64,000 bases of DNA, taken from the NCBI RefSeq assembly GCF_037038585.1, contig NC_092522.1, positions 125,408,661 through 125,472,660 on the forward strand, in the 5' to 3' direction. Numbering within the stretch: position 1 is the first letter of the stretch; the number at the start of each line of letters is the position of its first letter. The DNA is from Patagioenas fasciata (Eukaryota > Chordata > Aves > Columbiformes > Columbidae). This document shows positions 55,776 to 64,000 of this stretch, one piece after another. Under the pieces are notes generated by a model. It did not search any database and was not told where the DNA came from. It saw nothing but the letters and a program-made list of their open reading frames with translations. The translations under genes and the position numbers were made by a program.

Positions 55776-56755
55776 CATGGACCAACAGCAACCCCTGCGA
55801 CCAACAGCAACCCCCATGGACCAACAGCAACCCCTGCGACCAACAGCAACCCCCATGGACCAACAGCAACCCCTGCGACCAACAGCAACCCCCATGGACC
55901 AACAGCAACCCCTGCGACCAACAGCAACCCCCATGACCAATGACAACCCCCATGATCAACAGCAACCCCCATGGACCAACAGCAACCCCCATGACCAATA
56001 GCAGCCCTCATGGACCAACAGCAATCCCTTTGACCAACAGCAACCCCTATGACCAGCAGCAATCCCCATGACCAACAGCAACCCCCATGGACCAACAGCA
56101 ACCCCCGCGACCAATGGCAACCCCCATGGACCAACAGCAACCCCCGCAACCAACGGCAACCCCCATGACCAATGGCAATCCCCATGACCGACAGCAACCC
56201 CCATGACCAATGACAACCCCCATGACCAACAGCAACCCCCGTGACCAACAGCAACCTCCATGACCAACAGCAGCCCCCATGACCAATGACAACCCCCATG
56301 ACCAGCAGCAGCTGCGATGACCCATGACAAGCCCCACGACCAATGGCAACCCCCACAGACCAACAGCAATCCCCACAGACCAACGGCAACCCCCATGACC
56401 AACAGCAGTCCCCATGACCAACAGCAACCCCTGCAACCAATGGCAACCCCCATGACCAAGAGCAACCCCCATGACCAGCAGCAACCCCCGCAGAACAACA
56501 GCAACTCCCATGACAAACAACAGCCCCCATGATCAACAGCAACCTCCATGACCAATGGCAACCCCCACGAACAACGGCAAACCCCATGACCAACAGCAAC
56601 CCCCACGACCAACAGCAGCCCCCATGACCAACAGCAACCTCCATGACCAATGGCAACCCTCACGAACAATGGCAAACCCCCTGACCAACAGCAACCCCCA
56701 CAACCAACAGCAGCCCCCATGACCAACAGCAACCCACAGGACCAACGGCAGCCCC
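55776..56755. repeat. 19/20-bp minisatellite ACCAACAGCAACCCCCATG
   Basis: About 50 copies. An alternating subset (ACCCCCATGG / ACCCCTGCG) opens the array at 55776-55930. Long minus frames (Gly-Cys-Cys-Trp repeats) are by-products. Confidence 0.96.
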
Positions 56756-56927
56756 CTCACACCCCCGGTGCTGTAGCGTGGGGCAGCCGAGCCCCTGCAG
56801 CCACGGGAAGTGAACCAGGACAGTCCCGAGACAGCTCACGGACACAGCGGGAGCCCAATGGGAAGGAATTGCTGAGGGGGGTCAATATATCACTCTCCCA
56901 ACCTTCCTTCCTTCCTGGGGCCTGGGG

Positions 56928-57278
56928 GTTCAGCTGGAGAACAGGAGCTGAGGGGAGACCTTCTGATCTCTGAACTGCCTGAAAGGAGCTTGGAGCCAGG
57001 GGGGTCGGGCTCTGCTCCCCAGGAACAAGCGCCAGGAGCAGAGGAAACGGCCTCAAGTTGCGCCAGGAGAGGTTGAGGTTGGATCTGGGAACAATTTCTT
57101 CCCCAAAGGGCTGTGGGGCATTGGAACGGGCTGCCCAGGGCAGTGCTGGAGTCACCATCCCTGGAGGGCTGGACAGACGGACAGGAGGTTCTCAGGACAT
57201 GGGGCAGGGACAGGGCTGGGTAACTGTTGGATGAGCCTGAGGATCTCTTCTAACTAAAATGCTTCTGTGATTCTTTTC
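56928..57278 (+). mobile_element. CR1 LINE 3' fragment
   Basis: Starts at GGGGTTCAGCTGGAGAACAG and ends at ATGCTTCTGTGATTC. It is very close in sequence to 19617-20050. A TTCC run sits at its 5' border. Confidence 0.92.
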
Positions 57279-57467
57279 TGCAATGGTTGAAGGCAAAGAG
57301 GATGATGGGAGGAATGGTGCAAGGTCTGACAAACAGCGGAGCTGAGGCTCTCCCTGTGGCTTCTCAGGCTGCTGAAGTGACCCTGTGCTGGGGCTCTTGT
57401 TCCAGCGTCTCCTCTCCCAGCACAGTCAAGTGCCTCTGCAGCTTTGCTGGTAAAGACAGCGGCGCAC

Positions 57468-58030
57468 ACACAGAATCCCAGAGTGTCAGGGGCTGAAGGG
57501 CCCTGGAAAGCTCACCCAGTGCAATCCCCCCGGAGCAGGAACACCCAGCTGAGGTTCCACAGGAAGGTGTCCAGGCGGGTTTGAATGTCTGCAGAGAAGG
57601 AGACTCCACAACCTCCCTGGGCAGCCTGGGCCAGGCTCTGACACCCTCACCCCCAACAAGTTGCTTCTCCTCTTTCAGTGGAACCTCCTGTGTTCCAGTT
57701 TGCACCCATTGCCCCTTGTCCTGTCACTGGTTGTCACCCAGAAGAGCCTGGCTCCATCCTCCTGACACTGCCCCTTTCCATATTGATCCCCAGGAATGAG
57801 TCCCCCCTCAGTCTCCTCTTCTCCAGCTCCAGAGCCCCAGCTCCCTCAGCCTTTCCTCACACGGGAGATGCTCCACTCCCTCCAGCATCTTGGTGGCTGC
57901 GCTGGACTCTCTGCAGCAGTTCCCTGTCCTTCTGGAGCTGAGGGGCCACAACCGGACACAATATTCCAGGTGTGGTCTCCCCAGGGCAGAGCAGAGGGGC
58001 AGGAGAACCTCTCTGACCCGCTGCCCACCA
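57468..58030 (-). mobile_element. young CR1 LINE 3' fragment
   Basis: Reversed tail CACAGAATCCCAGAGTGTCA at the low end and a 5' border near CTCTCTGACCCGCTG. It is the same young subfamily as 36950-37640. Confidence 0.93.
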
Positions 58031-58040
58031 CGGAGCCGTG

Positions 58041-58078
58041 CTCTGCTCTGCTCTGCTCTGCTCTGCTCTGCTCTGCTC
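58041..58078. repeat. (CTCTG)n microsatellite
   Basis: Seven to eight perfect pentamers directly beside the 5' border of the CR1 copy. Confidence 0.95.
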
Positions 58079-58614
58079 CTGCTCGGCCAGCGCCGCAGCG
58101 CCCACGGGACGGGAAGCTCGGGATGTGTTTGTAAACAGAGCAGAGGTGGATCTGAAGGCGTTTGTAAACTGCTCCGCGACTCCGCTGGACGTGCAGCCTC
58201 AGAACACCCCGGGGTTACTGACTCCCCCCATGTGCTGCCTGAAACCGCACCGGGGGGACACAGAAGATGGATTTCAAGTCAGAAAAACAACGGGGGAAAC
58301 CTCTGACCCAGCTCCTGAAATGTTTGGGAGCTGACATCGATTTATTGGCCCCAGTTTATCAAGTCTTGTATACAAGACCTGTGAGGCTTAACCTAAAAAG
58401 CCCTGAACATTTCCTGAAGAGAAGAGGCAGAGCTCCGGTCCGCGCAGCACAGCCAGCGCAGGGCATTGCGCAGCTTTGAGCTGGGACACAAAACACCGCG
58501 CAGCACCTCCTCCCTTGTCCCCGCAGCTCAGCTGGAGCTCCCCCACCTCTCTGGTGACCTGCTGCCAAATTCCCTGCCAGCGCCACGACAGGAGGGTTTG
58601 AAAGGAGAACGGGA

Positions 58615-58960
58615 CGACAGAAGCACTGCAAAGGAGCCTCAGAGGGTGTCTGGTCCGACCTCCTCTACCGAGCAAGGCCAACTTCTCAGTGTTGCTCGGG
58701 GTCTTCTTCATCTTTGAAAAGCCCCCAAAAGGGAGATCCCGGAGCCCTCGGGCAGCCTGTTCCAGCCCTTAACCACTCAGGGGATCCCTTCCCAGCCCCT
58801 CCGAGGTGTGACCGTCCCCTCCTCGGGCACCGCCGAGAAGACTCTGGCTCTGCTTTCCCTTCGTCACCCGGTAGGAGACAAATTACAGCTGGGTACCCTC
58901 TTTGCTCCTCTCTCCAGGCTGAAGACGCAGCTCACACACCACCCTGACCAGAGGGTTTTG
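58615..58960 (-). mobile_element. old, divergent CR1 fragment
   Basis: CAGAGGGTGTCTGGTCCGAC, GGGCAGCCTGTTCCAGCCCT, CCGAGGTGTGACCG and CCTCTCTCCAGGCTGAAGAC align in order with reversed CR1. Divergence is clearly higher than in the other copies. Confidence 0.75.
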
Positions 58961-59708
58961 TAGGACACAGACCTTAGGAAAGGTTCTCCATGGGGAGTCA
59001 GCACAGACGGACGGGGCCCCATCCTCAGTGCCTTTCCAAGCTCTGCCTACGTGAAGCCAGACCTAACCCGATCTAGTGCCAGCAGCAATCCTGCTCCGTG
59101 CGCAAAGCTGAGCTCAAGACCCCCAGGAGGCCCCACATCTCTGCAATCTACAGATGCTCACTGAGAAACCAAGAAATCTTGCTTTGCAAGAAACAGACGT
59201 TGATCTTAATGCACTGTATTATGTAGCATGTGCCTGCGAATAGATCAGAATAAAAGGGATCTTGTATGTATCTAAACCCGAAGAGCTAACGGCTTTCAGA
59301 GAAATGATTTAGACAGGTAAACCAACCTCAAATAACCAACTCCAGAGAACAGGGCAGAAGCGGAACAAACCCCAGAATAGGAACACAGGGGCTACAACTC
59401 CCCCTTGTTGTTCCGCATCCTGCGCAGGAGACAAAGCGCGCCCGAGGGTGGCAAACGGCCCCCCAGAAAGGCAGGGGCTGGGCTAGGAAGTGAAATGGCG
59501 AGGGGTTTCTCATCTGCGCATCGGGCACGTTCAGCGTCTGATTCCCCTTCACCGCGCTCTCCGTTGGCTTCACCTGCCAGCCATGGGACGGCGCCGGAGC
59601 TGCCGCGGCTCCAGAGCCTTCACCCTGTTCTCTGGAAGGAACCGGAGCCCTTCCCCACGTGCAGCGGCTTCCTCGGGATCACACAGCTCTCGCCCAGGTG
59701 TTCTCCCC
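58961..59708. other. DTNB intronic sequence
   Basis: Unique; no gene recognised. Confidence 0.45.
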
Positions 59709-59826
59709 CAGTTTGCACCCATTGCCCCTTGTCCTGTCACTGGTTGTCACCCAGAAGAGCCTGGCTCCATCCTCCTGACACTGCCCCTTTCCATATTGAT
59801 CCCCAGGAATGAGTCCCCCCTCAGTC
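59709..59826 (-). mobile_element. isolated internal CR1 segment, 118 bp, lacking the 3' end
   Basis: From CAGTTTGCACCCATTGCCCC to GAGTCCCCCCTCAGTC it equals the same stretch of the four young CR1 copies base for base. Neither the upstream nor the 3' terminal part of CR1 flanks it. Confidence 0.88.
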
Positions 59827-60997
59827 GAGGGCTGGGGGTGCGCCAAACCGAGCCCCTTGGCTGTGTATTTCACCAGAAAGCCTGTCAAGTAGGAAATGAA
59901 GTTATTCTTTGCACAGACGTGTATGTCATCATCTGCCTAAGCCCATGGCATTTGCGTCCAAAATTTGACGCGCACACCCATCCCCGAAGCCACCGTGCCC
60001 TCGCGTTCCTCCGCTCGCTTTGGGGCCGAGCCAAGCCAAGAACCCGCACCGAGGAGCCTGAAGAACGAGCTGAGACGCTCCTTGTGCTGAGGCCAACGCT
60101 TGACTTCCCTCCTTGAGAAGATCACGAGCTTTATTGATGAGGATAATTATGGAGAAGTAACACCCTCCGGGAGGCGTTTGATTTGGCCATGCGTGACTTT
60201 CTGCAGGCAGCGGCAGCAGCAAAAGAGCATTTTGCACAGATCAGGCAAAAGAAGGTGAAAAGATGCAGCGCGACAGACACGTCCCACGGGAGGCGGTTCG
60301 GGTTTGGCCTTCGGAGCGGCGTGTTGCCGCGTCCCGCCCGCGCCGCGCACCCCGACCGGGCGCTCGCCGCCAAACCCACCGCTCGGCGAGGAGCCTCCAG
60401 GGCTCACACACCCACACGGGGCACCATTTGGGGTGATTAGAGATGACACACACCAGGGCGCAGACAGAGACGCAGAGGCAGAGACCTTGTGCGGGAAGGA
60501 GCGCAGAGCCTGGCCTAGCAGAGCTGACCTAGGCCTAGGCTGCCTTCTTCATTCACCATTGACTATTCATAGGATTTACAGGTAGGGGCCTGGACTAAGA
60601 TGTTTACAAAAGGTGTTTTTCCACTAATTGCTATTAAAACCACACTAAACTCATGTAATGTTTGTCTCACTAGTATTTCCACCCATTCACAGACCAGGCT
60701 CAAGCACATTCACGCATCCCATGCACCTGGGGGCGGTTTTCCGAGATCCCATTCTCACCAGTCTGGGCTATAACTTTTTACAATAACGAGAAACGTACTT
60801 CAAAGTAATCTGTCCAAGGCCTTTTATCTATTATTATGTTAGTATCACATCTTCGACCGTCCAAGCGGTCATGTTAGTATTGATCTTCCTTTATCATCCA
60901 GGTGGCTGGAACTGCATATCTTGCTTTCCCACATTTTACTTTCCAACACTCGCCGGCATCATTCTCCCTGTGTTTTGCAGTTTGCAGGCACACCTGG
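59827..60997. other. DTNB intronic sequence, A/T-richer end unassigned
   Basis: About 60580-60990 is A/T-richer than its surroundings and reads like the edge of an old inserted element, but I could not place it in a family. Confidence 0.4.
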
Positions 60998-61822
60998 ATG
61001 TCTCTGCTGTCCCCCTGGCTGTCCCCCCTGTCCCCCTGGCTGTCCCCGCTGTCCCCCTGGTTGTCCCCCCCTGTCCCCCTGGCTGTCCCCGCTGTCCCCC
61101 TGGCTGTCCCCCCCGTCCCCCTGGCTGTCCCCGCTGTCCCCCTGGCTGTCCCCCCTGTCCCCATGGCTGTCCCCGCTGTCCCCCTGGCTGTCCCTCTGTC
61201 CCCGTGGCTGTCCCCACTGTCCCCCTGGCTGTCCCCCCTGTCCCCATGGCTGTCCCCCTCTGTCCCCGTGGCTGTCCCCGCTGTCCCCCTGGCTGTCCCC
61301 CTGTCCCCGTGGCTGTCCCCCGCTGTCCCCCTGGCTGTCCCCCTGTCCCCGTGGCTGTCCCTCGCTGTCCCCCTGGCTGTCCCCCCTGTCCCTGTGGCTG
61401 TCCCTGCTGTTCCCATGGCTGTCCCTGCTGTCCCCGTGGCTGTCCCCCCTGTTCCCGTGGCTGTCCTCGCTGTCCCCCTGGCTGTCCCCCTTCCCTGTGG
61501 CTGTCCCTGCTGTCGCCACGGCTGTCCCCGCTGTCCCCGTGGCTGTCCCCGCTGTCCCCGTGGCTGTCCCCCCCTGTCCCCCTGGCTGTCCCCCCCTGTC
61601 CCCGTGGCTGTCCCCCCTGTCCCCCTGGCTGTCCCCCCATCCCTGTGGCTGTCCCTGCTGTCGCCATGGCTGTCCCCGCTGTCCCCGTGGCTGTCCCCCC
61701 CTGTCCCCCTGGCTTTTCCCCCCTGTCCCCATGGCTGTCCCCGCTGTCCCCCTGGCTGTCCCCGCTGTCCCCCTGGCTGTCCCCCTGTCCCCCTGGCTGT
61801 CCCCCTGTCCCCGTGGCTGCAG
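60998..61822. repeat. about 21-bp minisatellite (CTGGCTGTCCCCGCTGTCCCC)
   Basis: About 40 units of 18-22 bases. The plus strand has few A residues. All frames are open (Pro-Leu-Ala-Val-Pro type) without meaning. Confidence 0.96.
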
Positions 61823-62504
61823 CAGGGGCTCCGTGCACACGGGCGCACCCAGCGCGGAGCTGGAGCCACTCTGCAGCGGTGCCTCGTGCAACCAACGCGC
61901 TGAGGAGCCACAGGAAATCCTGCAGCTATAAATAATGGAAGTAAGTGGTGTTTGCTGCAATTTCAGCTGCTTTTGCTGCGGTCAGGAGCTACGGAAGCCG
62001 CTGTTGGCGGAGGGTGAGCTGCAGGGAAGCGCCGCTGTTTGCTGACGCGGAAAGGAAGAGAATCCCAGGAAAACGCAGCTGTCAGAAAACACCTCGTCCA
62101 CCCTCTGCACCACAGCTGGGGCCGCTCCTCATAATCCCCGCCTGACAGATGTTTATCCGACACGCTTTCAAAAACCTCTCCATTCAGAGTTTCCTAGAGC
62201 CTAAATGAAACCCCTAAACCAAGTTTCCAGCAAGCGGAGCCCACGGCCCAGCCCCACAGGGGACGGCAGCTCTTCCCTCCTTGTGCCGTCACCTCTTCCA
62301 TGCCCAGAGCCCTCCAGCCTGCGCCCCAGCCCCTCATCTCCAGACTAACAAAGCCAGGCCTTGCTGGGTGACCCGGCGGTTGGGCCAGGACCAGCCAGGA
62401 CCTGCTGCAGCTTCATGGAGAGCGGATCAGAGGAACAACCTCCCGCTCCAGGTGGGACCACAGGAGGGGCACAGAACGGGGGGCTGGGCTGTGGGGCTGG
62501 TGAA
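61823..62504. other. DTNB intronic sequence
   Basis: Unique; no exon recognised. Confidence 0.45.
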
Positions 62505-62735
62505 CCCCAAAGTTGCACCAGGGGAGGTTGAGGTTGGATCTGGGAACAATTTCTTCCCCAAAGGGCTGTGGGGCATTGGAACAGGCTGCCCAGGGCAGTG
62601 CTGGAGTCACCATCCCTGGAGGGCTGGACAGACGGACAGGAGGTTCTCAGGGCGTGGGGCAGGGACAGGGGTGGGGGAATGGCTGGATGGACTCGAGGGT
62701 CTCTTCTAATCAAAACGCTTCTTTGATTCCTTCCC
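62505..62735 (+). mobile_element. CR1 LINE 3' fragment
   Basis: AAAGTTGCACCAGGGGAGGT to CGCTTCTTTGATTCC. It is the same subfamily as 56928-57278 but shorter. Confidence 0.9.
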
Positions 62736-64000
62736 CCAATGGTTGCAGGCAAGGAGGCTGATGGAAGGAGCAGCGCAATGGTCCCGCAGCACAGCCGGCC
62801 GCGCTCTGCAGTTTGCATTTGCTCAGCTGATTTTCCTGCACACGCATTGCAGATGCTCCTTCCTACCTTCTGAAATCCAAAGCCTTTTTTTCCTCCAAAT
62901 ATTCCCACAATTTTTCAGGATAGATTTGAATTCTCCTCCCCTTCTCTGCAGCCCCAGTGATCTCCTCCTGCCTGATGCCAAGGGCGAATCCAAGTCCCTT
63001 GCAGGAAGGCTGAACAGTAATTAATTCAGGACAGAAATAACGAACTATAGAGGAATTTCAATTTACATGTCTTTCTATTTTAACAGAAACCCCCTGACGA
63101 CTGACGTTGGAGAAAACTTGCCCAACCTAACGTACAGCTGCTCTGCACGAGGCTCCTGCAGCCGCCGCGGCTCCGGCTCCACGGGGCGACACGGAGCTGG
63201 CTCGAGGGGGCTGCGAGGGGACGAGCAGAGGGGGATGCTCCTGTTGCCGCCTTCTCCTCTCATTCAAGCCGTGATAAATATCGGAATGCTGCTGAGCCGG
63301 TTTGGGCTGAGACCGTCGGGTCTTGTCTTGCCGTTCCGGCTTCGGCAGGGGATCGGGTCGGGACGGACGAGCGCAGCCCCTGTGCCGCAAGGGATCCTCA
63401 CGAGTTTGGGTCTGCAGCGCCATTTGCAGTTTTCCCTCTCACCAGTAATTCAAAAATAACCAGAAACGGAGGAGAAAAAAAATGCTTTTCGCGTGCTGCA
63501 AATGAAACTATTGCTGCCTCTGCCTGAGTAATTCCAGCTTGACTACAGCCTGTGCTAAAAATAATGCACCCCCCTCCCCGCGAATGCTCTTTGATGAAAA
63601 TATTTAAAGCAGAAAATCAGGTAACTAAATCAGAGCCCCCCCCAGTCGGTCCCGTTAACCTTGTTCTTGTAGGAAAATTGGATTTCGCTGTCCCGTGTGG
63701 CACATCAGCCCCAGCTCCCGCTCCAACGGGCCTCGCGCTGCCCTCCCCACAGCGGCCACGCAGGGAATGCGCGGAAGGCTGATCAGGGTAGGCTAACGAC
63801 CTTCCTGAAGCATTAATATAATCCCCGACTAAAGCCCAACGCAGGGCTGTCTGCATGGCCACAGACGGAGAGTGACACGACGCCCGTGTCCCCCTGCACC
63901 CCAAAGTCCCCCCGGTCCCCCCAGTGTGGGGTGGCAGGCGGGAGCAGCGGGGACGAGGCCCCTCCATCCAGCCCGTGTGAATGCACCGCGCTCCCCTCAC
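62736..64000. other. DTNB intronic sequence to the window edge
   Basis: Moderate GC and unique. No dystrobrevin exon or mobile element is recognised. Confidence 0.45.

Noticed and set aside
49135-64000. DTNB coiled-coil exons
   Set aside because: No minus-strand match to the leucine-rich LRLLRQRKDELEQ-type blocks was seen.

Overview
This is eukaryotic, almost certainly avian, genomic DNA. The signs are at least fifteen 5'-truncated CR1 LINE fragments of bird type, a very GC-rich base composition with CpG islands, introns with GT-AG borders, and no compact prokaryote-like gene order. I cannot name the species. The clear difference between several near-identical young CR1 copies and older decayed ones suggests a bird lineage with recent CR1 activity.

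Two genes can be supported, both on the minus strand and both incomplete. At the low-coordinate end lies the 5' part of DNMT3A (de novo DNA methyltransferase 3A): a first coding exon at 9904-9972 and the next coding exon at 5343-5447. The rest of the gene lies beyond base 1. At the high-coordinate side lies the 3' end of DTNB (beta-dystrobrevin): four coding exons at 48975-49131, 43241-43330, 40134-40187 and 35764-35768 (stop). Its upstream exons lie beyond base 64000. All splice phases join perfectly. The order DTNB then DNMT3A on one strand is the neighbourhood I know from mammals.

Layout. 1-9903: DNMT3A introns and exons with one CR1. 9973-19560: DNMT3A 5' flank or 5' intron, with a G-rich minisatellite (10283-12772), a possible TATA/CArG promoter (14119-14294), an AP-1 cluster, a 51-bp minisatellite, a CpG island (about 17604-18720) and a GCCNN pentamer tract. 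19617-35700: the roughly 26 kb between the two coding regions, with CR1 and many minisatellites, including a 1.5-kb array of 49-bp units. 35764-64000: DTNB exons and introns, crowded with CR1 copies, a 320-bp homopyrimidine tract and more arrays.

By adding the array limits I place roughly 14 kb of the 64 kb (about a fifth) in tandem repeats. Most long open reading frames are by-products of these arrays or of GC-rich, stop-poor sequence and are not annotated as genes. I found no tRNA, rRNA, CRISPR or prokaryotic feature.
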